Source: Halobellus litoreus (GTDB lineage Archaea; Halobacteriota; Halobacteria; Halobacteriales; Haloferacaceae). From it: a DNA stretch of 64,000 nucleotides. This document shows, piece by piece, positions 43,574-51,769 of this stretch (position 1 is the stretch's first letter; every line of letters begins with the position of its first letter). Below the pieces are notes generated by a model, which saw only the letters and a program-made list of their open reading frames with translations, made no database searches and was not told where the DNA came from. The translations under genes and the position numbers were made by a program. The stretch is taken from the NCBI RefSeq assembly GCF_024464595.1, contig NZ_JANHAW010000001.1:682001-746000 (forward strand), read 5' to 3'.

Positions 43574-43637
43574 ATACACTATCAGGGCTGAAATTTAGAA
43601 GGGACATTTTATCAGAGTACCACGGATATAGCCGCGA

Positions 43638-45986
43638 GTGAGCGGTCCGCTACCTACTACTGTCAACCGCGCCCAAACAGAGTCCCTCGGGAGCCTGCTC
43701 CTCGTCGCGGTGGTCGTCGTCAGCGGAGCGACCTTCGGCGCGTACTACGTCGCCTCGACGAGTGGCGGTGGTGCGGGCGGGTCGGCGGGCGGTGCCGGCG
43801 GTGCGGCAGGGTCGACGGCGGACTTTACGCTGTCTGCGAGTGAGGAAACGCTCCAACTCGAACACAACGGCGGGCCGTCGTTCTCGGTCGACGACCTTCG
43901 CGTGACCGTCAGGAACGACTCCGGGGAGTTCTCGTACGCCTTCGCTGACGGACAGATCCGCGGCGACGCGAACGGGCAGTTCGACCCCGGAGAGACGTGG
44001 CAACTGGCGTGGGCACAGTCCGCCGGTGCGGACGTCACTGTCTCGCTCGTCGACGACGACGCGGAGACGCTCCTGCTTCAGGAGACGGTCTCGATCACCG
44101 AGAAGTCGACTGTTCGCCCGGCCGACCTCGCACAGGGAGAGACAGCATCTGACGGCGGGAGTCTGCCTCCGGGTGATGAAGACGGCAGCGACCAGACTCC
44201 GGGCGATGGCGAGGATACCGACGAGGCGGAGAAGCCTTCAGGGCCGTGGTTAGACGTCGACGACGACGGCGAGTACGAGACCGCCGACGGCGACGTAACC
44301 GTCGACCTCTCGTCCGGGACGGTCCCCGGCAGTTACTCCGAGACGGCGTCGTCGGCCACGCTTCGCGTTCCGGACGACGTAACGGTCGAGACAGGGCGGA
44401 ACGCGATCGATCTGAGCGCCGAAAACGTACGTCTCGCCGGCACGCTACGAACGAAGGGTTCGGTCGCGCTCAACGTGCCCGGGTACGTGGCTCTTCCCGG
44501 AGGCACGATCGACAATGCGGGCGGATGGAACAGTGTCACGGTGAAATCAGGCGATGACCGTATCACCGCCAGCAGTGCATCCATTCAGTCGAGAGGAAGC
44601 ATCTCGATATCCGGAGCCCACGGCGTACAGATGACGGAGTCCGTCGTCGACAACACCGCCAACTGGAACAGTATCAGCATCAAGTCCGGCGACGGGGCGA
44701 CCGATCTCGAAGGGACGACCGTGGCCTCGCGGGGCAGTATCTCGGTCGCGGCGTCGGACGCGGTGCGACTCCGCAACGGACAGATCAATAATCTACGGGG
44801 CTCGAACAGCGTGACCGTCAAATCCGAGCAAAGTGCCGTCGTCGCCCCTGGGGTGAGTGTCACCTCAAAAGGCTCTATTTCGATCTCTGGCTCGCAGGGC
44901 GTCCAAATGGGGTCGGCTACGATCACCAACGCCGCCGGGAGCAACAGTCTCACCGTCGCGTCCGGTGGCGGGGCAGTCGACGTTCACAACGCTGATATCG
45001 GATCGAAGGGGAGCATCTCGATCACGGGATCGACTGGCGTCGACACCACCTCCACGTCGATCGATAACGAAGCGGGGTGGAACAGCGTCACCGTCTCGAC
45101 GGACGACGGCTCGGTTTCTGGCGACCGGATGACGATCAAGTCGCAGGGAAGCGTGACCGTCAAAGCCAGTGACGGAGTTATTGCTCAAAACACGGAGATA
45201 ATCACCCGAAGTTCGGTAGCTATCAGAGGGTCGACGGCCGTCGACGTCGGCCAGTCGCTGATTACCAACGAGGAAGGTGACGGCAGTGTAACCGTGATTT
45301 CGGATACTGAGGCGGTCGACGCTGTCCGAACCCGCGTGGCCTCCGGCGGGAAGGTGTCTATCACCGCGGGGTCGTCAGTGCGCCTGACGGGAACGACGGT
45401 CGACAACACTGCGGGATGGAGCGGCGTGTACGTCACGTCCACGGACCGTCGTCTCTCGGCCCGTGAACTATCGGTCAAAACGAAGGGCGATCTCCGTCTC
45501 ACCGGGGACGAGAACGTGACGCTGACAGACGCCGAACTGGACGCCTCGGAGGGGTGGGGTAGCCTCGACGTGAGTTCCGGGAACCGCCTCGAAATCGATA
45601 ACGCGACCGCCGTCGGCAAAGGGCAGATATCGATCAGCTCGGGACGTGGCATCGACGCCACCGGGTCCACCCTCGACAACGCGGAGAGCTACAACAGCAT
45701 CTCCCTTGCAGTGAGCGATGCAGGCGATATACTGCTCGTCGAGACGACGATCCGGTCACGAGGGCACGCTTCGGCTGAAGTTCCCGTGGAGTCGAGCAAC
45801 CCCCAGGGAGAAGGTAGCGGACGTGGGAAAGGCCAGGGCCGCGGGGAGGGCACCTCAGACGACGAAAACGCTTACATCGTCGACGTCACGGACGCCATTA
45901 TCGGCGACGCGGACGGGTACTTGGAGGTCTCTCCGGAGAGCGCGGTGGTCGGCGACCCGGCATCGGGAGTCGCCGGCAGCAACTGA
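43638..45986 (+). CDS. Pilin-type anchored beta-solenoid surface protein
   Basis: A 782-residue protein starting at GTG 43638 with TTTTATC 25-31 nt upstream. Residues about 10-40 have the pilin-like pattern (R-A-Q-T-E-S-L-G-S-L-L-L hydrophobic). Residues about 55-145 resemble an archaeal pilin/DUF1628 beta sandwich (LQLEHNGGPSFSVDDLRVTV ... FDPGETWQLAWA). From residue 292 on, nine 46-residue units (one 45, one 21-residue half) repeat the pattern DN..GWNSVTVKSGD...TV.SKGSISISGS.GV...T, i.e. two 23-residue coils each, the size of right-handed beta-helix rungs. The C-terminus is Gly/Arg-rich then acidic. Likely a surface adhesin or filament cap. Confidence 0.72.
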   Translation: MSGPLPTTVNRAQTESLGSLLLVAVVVVSGATFGAYYVASTSGGGAGGSAGGAGGAAGSTADFTLSASEETLQLEHNGGPSFSVDDLRVTVRNDSGEFSYAFADGQIRGDANGQFDPGETWQLAWAQSAGADVTVSLVDDDAETLLLQETVSITEKSTVRPADLAQGETASDGGSLPPGDEDGSDQTPGDGEDTDEAEKPSGPWLDVDDDGEYETADGDVTVDLSSGTVPGSYSETASSATLRVPDDVTVETGRNAIDLSAENVRLAGTLRTKGSVALNVPGYVALPGGTIDNAGGWNSVTVKSGDDRITASSASIQSRGSISISGAHGVQMTESVVDNTANWNSISIKSGDGATDLEGTTVASRGSISVAASDAVRLRNGQINNLRGSNSVTVKSEQSAVVAPGVSVTSKGSISISGSQGVQMGSATITNAAGSNSLTVASGGGAVDVHNADIGSKGSISITGSTGVDTTSTSIDNEAGWNSVTVSTDDGSVSGDRMTIKSQGSVTVKASDGVIAQNTEIITRSSVAIRGSTAVDVGQSLITNEEGDGSVTVISDTEAVDAVRTRVASGGKVSITAGSSVRLTGTTVDNTAGWSGVYVTSTDRRLSARELSVKTKGDLRLTGDENVTLTDAELDASEGWGSLDVSSGNRLEIDNATAVGKGQISISSGRGIDATGSTLDNAESYNSISLAVSDAGDILLVETTIRSRGHASAEVPVESSNPQGEGSGRGKGQGRGEGTSDDENAYIVDVTDAIIGDADGYLEVSPESAVVGDPASGVAGSN
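44511..45782 (+). repeat. Nine 138-nt coding repeats (46 residues) of the beta-solenoid
   Basis: Units begin at codons 292, 338, 384, 430, 476, then a 21-residue half unit at 522, then 543, 589, 635 and 680 (partial). DNA identity is low but protein spacing is exact, showing old duplication under structural constraint. Each unit is an A coil (NSVTVKSGD..) and a B coil (SISISGS.GV..). The half unit at 522-542 is a B-like coil, so the A/B alternation breaks once. Confidence 0.85.
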
Positions 45987-46063
45987 GACGACGCCGCCGC
46001 ACTTAGACGATCGTCGACAGTGCTATCGACAAACCAATAAGCGGTACGCGAGATAGACGAGGT

Positions 46064-47401
46064 ATGACTGCCGTCGGCATCGACGCCATCGAACTCTGGA
46101 CGGGTAAACTGCGACTCGATCTGCCGAATACCTTCGCGCCGGTGAAGGGCGAAGACCCCGGCAAGTACACGAAAGGAATCGGCATCGAGTACTCCTCGCT
46201 CCCGGACGTCTACGAGGACATCGTGACGATGGGCGCGAACGCGGCGAAGCGCCTGATGGACCGCGAGGGACTCACCCCCGACGACATCGGTCGGATCGAC
46301 GTCGCGACCGAGTCCGCCTTCGACAACTCCAAGCCGGTCTCGACGTACGTCGCCGGCTGTTTAGAGCAGGTCTACGACGGCGACTTCCACCACGCGAACA
46401 AGGGCGAGCGGAAGTTCGCGTGCCTGTCGGGCACGCAGGTCATCGACGACGCGTACAACTGGATCCGCGCGGGTCGGAACCGCGGGCGCGCGGCGCTCGT
46501 GATCGCGACCGACACGGCGCTGTACGAGCGCGGCGACCCCGGCGAGGCCACCCAAGGGGCCGGCGCGGTGGCGATGCTCGTCGACGAGGACCCCGACGTC
46601 GTCGCGCTCTCGACCGAACAGGGCTACGGGAGCGCCGACGAGACCGACTTTCTGAAACCCAACCAGCAGTTCCCGAGCGTCGACGGCAAGCGCTCGATCC
46701 AGGTGTATCTCGCGCGGATGCGCGAGGCCCTCGAGGACTACGAGTCAGTCGCCGGCGACACCCACCCCGACGATTTCGTCTACTTCCCGTTCCACACGCC
46801 GTACCCGGGAATGGTCCGGAAGGCCGCGTTGCTCGGGTATCGCCACATCACTCGCGGCACCGACATCGAGGACGCACTCGCCGACGACATCGGGATGCAG
46901 CCGCGCGAAGCCGACTTCGCGGAGTGGGACGACTACGAGGAGGCGATCCGGGCGTACATGGACGAACTGAAGGAGACGCGTCGGTACCGCGAGTGGTACG
47001 AGCGAGCGATCGATCCGACGGTCCGGATCGCCGGACAGGTCGGCAACTGGTACACCGGATCGGTCCACCTCGCGCGGCTGTCGGCGCTCCGTGCCGCCGC
47101 CGAGGAAGACGCCGACCTCGTCGGCGAGAAACTGCTCGTCGGCTCTTACGGGTCCGGCGCGCAGGCGGAGATTCACGCCGAGACCGTACAGGACGGCTGG
47201 CGCGAAGGCGTCGAGGCCGTCGACGTCGAAGCCCGCCTCGACAATCGCTACGACCTCTCGTACGAGGAGTACGAACTCGTTCACGACGTGCACAACCACG
47301 AGAAGGAGGTCGAGGTCGACGAGTTCACACAGCCCTCCGGCGAGTTCGTCTTCACCGGTTGGGGACGGATGAACGAACGACGCTACGAATACGTCGAGTA
47401 G
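46064..47401 (+). CDS. hmgB: Hydroxymethylglutaryl-CoA synthase
   Basis: A 445-residue archaeal HMG-CoA synthase. Catalytic Glu83 (ATESAFDNSKP), Cys120 (FACLSGTQ) and the His in FPFHTPYPGMVRKA are present. It condenses acetyl-CoA and acetoacetyl-CoA for the mevalonate route to archaeal lipids. CAATAAG about 25-30 nt upstream supports ATG 46064. Length is normal for haloarchaea. mvaS is the bacterial-style name. Confidence 0.94.
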   Translation: MTAVGIDAIELWTGKLRLDLPNTFAPVKGEDPGKYTKGIGIEYSSLPDVYEDIVTMGANAAKRLMDREGLTPDDIGRIDVATESAFDNSKPVSTYVAGCLEQVYDGDFHHANKGERKFACLSGTQVIDDAYNWIRAGRNRGRAALVIATDTALYERGDPGEATQGAGAVAMLVDEDPDVVALSTEQGYGSADETDFLKPNQQFPSVDGKRSIQVYLARMREALEDYESVAGDTHPDDFVYFPFHTPYPGMVRKAALLGYRHITRGTDIEDALADDIGMQPREADFAEWDDYEEAIRAYMDELKETRRYREWYERAIDPTVRIAGQVGNWYTGSVHLARLSALRAAAEEDADLVGEKLLVGSYGSGAQAEIHAETVQDGWREGVEAVDVEARLDNRYDLSYEEYELVHDVHNHEKEVEVDEFTQPSGEFVFTGWGRMNERRYEYVE

Positions 47402-47447
47402 AGGCTGCCGAACCAGTTTTTACGGTACTGACGCGAATGTCGAGTCG

Positions 47448-48152
47448 ATGAGCGAGCGATCGTGGCGCTTCCGAACCACCCGCGGACTCGTGACCGTCCG
47501 CGAGGACGCGATCGCCGTCCGATCGACGCCCGGTCGGTTTCTCGCCGGGCAGCGGCGGCGGTGGTGGGCCGGTGACTGGCGGGACCGGGGGTGGATGGCG
47601 TTTCAGGCGACCGGGTTGCTCTGGTCGCTGGGGGGACTCGCGCTCCACGCCGCCGACGCCCTCCAAGCAGGGGTGACGGGCGTGGGACTGGCGTCGACGC
47701 CGCACCTCGTCGCCTTCGCGCTGTTCGCGTACGCGTTCTGGTCGAACCACGTGGGGGAGACCACGATCCCCGTCTCGAACGTCGAACGAATCACGCTGGA
47801 CGAGGAGGCGGGAGAGCTCACGATCGAACACCGGACCGACGGGGGCCTCCGCTCGGTCGTTTCGGACGACGAGCGGGAGTTGAGCCTCTCGCTTTCGACT
47901 GCGGAGGCCCGTCGGGAGGCCAGAGAGATCTTCCGACTCCGGGGCATCGATCTCGATGCGCCCGAGGAACCGGAGGAAGAGCCCGAATATCGGATGGTGA
48001 CGAAGAGCGGCGTCTGTTTCTGTGCGGACTGTCGATCCCAGGTGTCGCCCGGTGACGATACCTGTCCCGTGTGCGGGTACGCGTTGCGAGTTACGCGGTC
48101 GGCCGACTCTGACGCCGACCGGATCACCGAGGAGTCCGTCGCACGGGCGTGA
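47448..48152 (+). CDS. Membrane protein with C-terminal zinc ribbon
   Basis: A 234-residue protein. Residues 1-45 are a basic beta segment, followed by two hydrophobic helices (about 50-95). Residues 100-170 form another beta-like region (VSNVERITLDEEAGELTIEH) and residues 178-210 a zinc ribbon (CFCADCRSQV and CPVCGY). It resembles PH-like (DUF) membrane proteins with ribbon tails; no family is named with confidence. GC3 is normal. Confidence 0.6.
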   Translation: MSERSWRFRTTRGLVTVREDAIAVRSTPGRFLAGQRRRWWAGDWRDRGWMAFQATGLLWSLGGLALHAADALQAGVTGVGLASTPHLVAFALFAYAFWSNHVGETTIPVSNVERITLDEEAGELTIEHRTDGGLRSVVSDDERELSLSLSTAEARREAREIFRLRGIDLDAPEEPEEEPEYRMVTKSGVCFCADCRSQVSPGDDTCPVCGYALRVTRSADSDADRITEESVARA

Positions 48153-48189
48153 ATCGGGCCGGTCCGGTGTGTCACCGACGACGCGCCGG

Positions 48190-48897
48190 TCAGGGGAGTC
48201 GCCGCAGGTCCTCCAACATCTCCTCGAGGTCGCGGTTCGATATCGCGAGCGAAAACCCGTCGATCGTCGCGAGCGCCGGCGCGTGCTCCCAGAGGTCGTC
48301 CTCGGTGAGACCGTGGAGGATGACGGCGTTCGGGGTCGGGTTGACGACGCGCATCGCCACGAGCGGCGACTCACCGCGGGTGACGCCCGTGAACACCAGG
48401 GCTCGCGACGTCGACTGACCGTAGAGGCGGTAGAACTCCTCGGAGGACAGCCGAGTGATGGCCTCGATGCTGTTGATCACCGTGTGCCCGCTGATCCGGT
48501 CCTGATCGCCGCGGACGAGTTCGGTCGCGTCCATCGCCTCGTACAGCGTCTCCAGCGGGATCGAGGTCGGGTATTCCCGAAGGTCCTGGACGATGTCGCT
48601 CTCGAAGCCCGCGGAGATGACCCGGGCGTACTGGCGGATGCGGCCGCCGCCCCGGGATTCGTCGATGTCCAGCAGCGCCTCGACCATCCGCCGGACGACG
48701 CCGATACCGGGGCTCTCGCGCCGGCCGCTCTCGTAGTCGGAGATGACTGAGGAGGAGACGTCCAGTTGCTCGGCGAGGGCGGTCTGAGAGACGTCGAAGT
48801 CCGTCCGCCACTTCCGGAGCGTCGCGCCCGGATCGTCACTCAACGTAATTTCGCCCGCGATCCGACGTGCGAGGTCTTCTCTGGGAACAGTCGTCAC
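48190..48897 (-). CDS. HTH transcriptional regulator (COG1709-like)
   Basis: A 235-residue protein. Residues about 30-90 are an XRE-type HTH (LRKWRTDFDVSQTALAEQLDVSSSVISDYESGRRESPGIGVVRRMVEALL). The rest (about 100-235) is a conserved alpha/beta domain with FYRLYGQSTSRALVFTGVTRGESPLVAMRVVNPTPNAVILHG. This is an archaeal regulator family. GTG 48897 gives an N-terminus as in relatives (VTTVPRED) and is followed by no better in-frame candidate; V39 at 48906 abuts the SD too closely. Confidence 0.75.
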   Translation of the reverse strand: MTTVPREDLARRIAGEITLSDDPGATLRKWRTDFDVSQTALAEQLDVSSSVISDYESGRRESPGIGVVRRMVEALLDIDESRGGGRIRQYARVISAGFESDIVQDLREYPTSIPLETLYEAMDATELVRGDQDRISGHTVINSIEAITRLSSEEFYRLYGQSTSRALVFTGVTRGESPLVAMRVVNPTPNAVILHGLTEDDLWEHAPALATIDGFSLAISNRDLEEMLEDLRRLP

Positions 48898-49055
48898 GAC
48901 CGGCACCCCTCCGGTATCGGGCTCTCTCGGCACATACTGGTGGAACGTGGGAGAGGCGGCCGCAAAAGCGTATCGAAGGTGGGGTTCGACGAACGCCGAT
49001 ACCCGACGGGAAGGGGGCACGAACGTTCAAGTCCGATCACGGCGCAGATACCTGC

Positions 49056-49760
49056 GTGCCTTCCACGCTCGTTCACGTCTCGCTCGCGTTACTGCTCGCC
49101 GCCGGGCTCCTCGGCGAGGAGTTCGACGCCCGAAGCGCGCTCGTCGTCGCGGCGGTGACCGTGATCCCGGACCTCGACGTCGCGCTCGAACCCGTGCTGT
49201 CGGGCGCACATCGCTCCGTCGGCCACACGTTCCTGCTTCCGGCGATCCTGTTCGCGGCGCTCCTGTGGGACTCCCGACGCGGGACCGCGTCCGCCCTCCG
49301 GCGTCGGTACGGTGCCCGCGGCGTCCGCGTCGCGTTCGTCGCGGTCTTCTGTCTCTTCGGGGCCGCGATCGTTCCGGACCTCGTGGTCGGCGGAGTGAAC
49401 GCGTTGTATCCGCTGCACGACACGTTCTATACGGTCGACGGACGGTTGTTCTACTCGACCGACCGCGGGTGGGTCCAGACGTTCGTCGACCTCTCGCCCG
49501 ACGAACCGACGGAGCGGCGGACGACGGGCAACTTCGACTTCCGGACCGTGCTCGACGCGGAACCGACGCTCGGCGTCGAGCAGTCGGGTTCCGGTGGATC
49601 GGGAGCGGGCGGCGACGGCGGGTCCCAGCGCGTCGAGCGCCTCTTCCCGGTCGCGATGACGGGCTTTCGCGCGTGGCTGCTCCCGCTGTCGGCGTTCGTG
49701 ACGGTGACTCGACTGTGGCGGGCCCACCGGACGTCCGGCGGCGACGCGGGCGGCCGATGA
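49056..49760 (+). CDS. Membrane-bound metal-dependent hydrolase (DUF457/YdjM type)
   Basis: A 234-residue membrane protein: the N-terminal PSTLVHVSLALLLAAGL with a His, PDLD in helix 3 (VIPDLDVAL), and H-x-H near GAHRSVGHTF; these form the metal motif of the YdjM/DUF457 family. The C-terminus has four to five hydrophobic segments plus an acidic loop. GTG 49056 is used because GTTCAAG is about 25-31 nt upstream. Confidence 0.75.
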   Translation: MPSTLVHVSLALLLAAGLLGEEFDARSALVVAAVTVIPDLDVALEPVLSGAHRSVGHTFLLPAILFAALLWDSRRGTASALRRRYGARGVRVAFVAVFCLFGAAIVPDLVVGGVNALYPLHDTFYTVDGRLFYSTDRGWVQTFVDLSPDEPTERRTTGNFDFRTVLDAEPTLGVEQSGSGGSGAGGDGGSQRVERLFPVAMTGFRAWLLPLSAFVTVTRLWRAHRTSGGDAGGR

Positions 49761-49829
49761 ATCGAGGGGCTCGAGTCGCGGCGGCGACCGATGACAGCGT
49801 TCTTGTCGCTTCCCCGTGGAACTACATCG

Positions 49830-50402
49830 ATGAGCGAGCAGGCAGCCGCCGACGGACGCGTCCGTCCGTACGACCGCGAAACCGACCGCGAAGCGCTCTG
49901 GGAGTTGAAACGGGGCTTCGAGACGGGAATCGGCGAGGGAACCGGCGGCGACGACAAGGGGGCGGTTTACGAGGAGAAGTTGACCGACGAGTACCGCGAG
50001 CGGTGGCTCGCGTGGGTCGACCGCTGCGTGGAGGAGGACCCGGGATGCGTCGTCGTCGCCGCGGCCGACCCCGCGGATTCGACGGCGACGGTGGGCGATT
50101 CCCCCGCGGATTCGAAGCGGCGTGGGGACGCCGACCTCGTCGGATACGCGTTCGTCCTGCCGGAGTCGCTGTCGTTCGTCTGGGACGCCGCCGTCCTCAA
50201 CGAGATCTTCGTCGCTCCCGAGGAGCGTGGAACGGGCGTCGCCGACGATCTGATGAAGGCCGCCGTCGAGTGCGCTCGATCGCAGAACCTCCCGCTCGAT
50301 CGGATGGTGCTCGACGTGGATCGGGAAAACGACAGGGCGCGGGCGTTCTACGAGCGCTACGGCTTCGAACACTGGGGCGAGATGGTCGCGAGAGAGCTGT
50401 AG
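49830..50402 (+). CDS. GNAT family N-acetyltransferase
   Basis: A 190-residue GNAT protein. Motif A is at about residue 128-140 (EIFVAPEERGTGVADDLMKAA, a VxPxxRGxG variant), then DVDRENDRARAFYERYGF, the acyl-CoA binding and C-terminal segment. The acceptor cannot be inferred. An acidic insert (about 75-105) is a typical halophilic addition. ATG 49830 is preferred over ATG 49791. Confidence 0.85.
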   Translation: MSEQAAADGRVRPYDRETDREALWELKRGFETGIGEGTGGDDKGAVYEEKLTDEYRERWLAWVDRCVEEDPGCVVVAAADPADSTATVGDSPADSKRRGDADLVGYAFVLPESLSFVWDAAVLNEIFVAPEERGTGVADDLMKAAVECARSQNLPLDRMVLDVDRENDRARAFYERYGFEHWGEMVAREL

Positions 50403-50447
50403 CGAGGGATCGTCGGTAGTGAGCGCGTTACGCCGGCGGCGAGCGGG

Positions 50448-51044
50448 TTACGCCCGACTGCCGGACGCGAACGAGCCCACGGCACCGCCGAGCGCCCCGA
50501 AGACGAGCGGGTAGACGAGCCCTGCGAGGAGAACTGCGGTCACGAGCGTCGGGCCGGCCGTCGAGTCGCCGACGGCGATCGAGAAGAGGAACGCGCCGGC
50601 GACGGCCAGTGGGAGGTAGCCGAGCGTGACCGATGCGCCGCCGACGGCCCCGGCGACGGCCGTTTCGGACCGGCCGACGACGGCGACGAGAGCGCCGGCG
50701 ACGACGAGCACGACCGGCGGGAGGAGAAAGAGCGCCGCCGGGAACGTGTCGCCGCGCCCGACGAGGTTCACCGCCGTCGAGCCGAACAGTCCGGGGATCT
50801 CGCTCGTGACGTAGTGGGCGCTGTAGAACACCCAGCCGACGAGTTTCCACGTCCCGGGATCGCCCGTGGCGATTTCCAGCACGCGGGCCGCCAGCGAGTT
50901 CGCGATCTGTTGGCCGGTCACCGCGTACGTGATCGCGTACGCGACGAGGTACGAGAGTACGCCGCCGACTGCGGCGGTACCGAGTGTTCGTCGATCCGGA
51001 GCGATTCCGTCGCCGGACGCCGGGGCCGATTCGGAGCGAGACAT
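50448..51044 (-). CDS. DUF7978-like membrane protein
   Basis: A 198-residue protein with five to six hydrophobic helices. N-terminal half: VGGVLSYLVAYAITYAVTGQ and GWVFYSAHYVTSEIPG; C-terminal half AGPTLVTAVLLAGLVYPLVFGALGGAVG. It resembles a haloarchaeal DUF7978 membrane family. No motif for transport or catalysis. ATG 51044 follows an upstream ATG in frame at 51053. Confidence 0.65.
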   Translation of the reverse strand: MSRSESAPASGDGIAPDRRTLGTAAVGGVLSYLVAYAITYAVTGQQIANSLAARVLEIATGDPGTWKLVGWVFYSAHYVTSEIPGLFGSTAVNLVGRGDTFPAALFLLPPVVLVVAGALVAVVGRSETAVAGAVGGASVTLGYLPLAVAGAFLFSIAVGDSTAGPTLVTAVLLAGLVYPLVFGALGGAVGSFASGSRA

Positions 51045-51196
51045 CGTTTCCACGTGGCCAAGGGTACATAGGTATCTTCTGGTCCCGACCGTCGAGCGGC
51101 AATCGCTCAGAAGCGCCTATCGACGGCGGAGCTCCGACGGGCGTCGACTGCGGAGGCCGCCGACCGCCGCCGGCCGGGGCCGAAGCCCGCCCGCCG

Positions 51197-51649
51197 TCAC
51201 TCGATTCCGACGGGCGGTTTCTCCCGGCGGCCCGTGATTTCGTCCGGGTGGAGTCGGTAGAGTTGATACTCCAGTTCCCGCGGGGCCTCCTCGTAGATCG
51301 TGAAGAACGGAATGTCGATCGATCGAATCGCCTCGACCACCGTCCCGTCGATACTCGCCTCGGGGATCTCCGAGAGCGTTCCGCGGACGACCGTCGACTC
51401 CCATCCCAGGTCGCCCTCGTTGGTGACCACGAGGACGACCCGTTCGGAGTTCGCGAGATACTGTTTCTTTTCGGAGTCCTCGCCGAATCCGAGGCGGAGG
51501 TACACGTCGTCGCCGTCGTAGCCGTACGAGACGGGAATCGCGTAGGGATCGTTCTCCTCGGCGAGCGCCAGCACGCCGACGCCGCCGGTCCCGAGCAGTT
51601 CGTCGATCTCATCGCGGTCCATCACGACCGCGCTCTCTTCGTCGGTCAT
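51197..51649 (-). CDS. Pyridoxamine 5'-phosphate oxidase-like flavin-binding protein
   Basis: A 150-residue split-barrel protein of the PNPOx-like group: GTGGVGVLALAEENDPYAIPVSYGYDGD (early strands) and a later VVRGTLSEIPE. It binds FMN or F420 in its relatives; here redox role is unassigned. It diverges from rfcL. Length is typical of small PNPOx-like proteins. Confidence 0.85.
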   Translation of the reverse strand: MTDEESAVVMDRDEIDELLGTGGVGVLALAEENDPYAIPVSYGYDGDDVYLRLGFGEDSEKKQYLANSERVVLVVTNEGDLGWESTVVRGTLSEIPEASIDGTVVEAIRSIDIPFFTIYEEAPRELEYQLYRLHPDEITGRREKPPVGIE

Positions 51650-51769
51650 ACCTAATTGTTCGGTCTACTGACTCATAAACCATCGCTCGGTGTACCAAAT
51701 TGTCCACCGTCGCGGCCGGCGGGCATCCGACCCGCAGAAGCTAAACGGGTCTCGCCCCTTCGCCCGACA

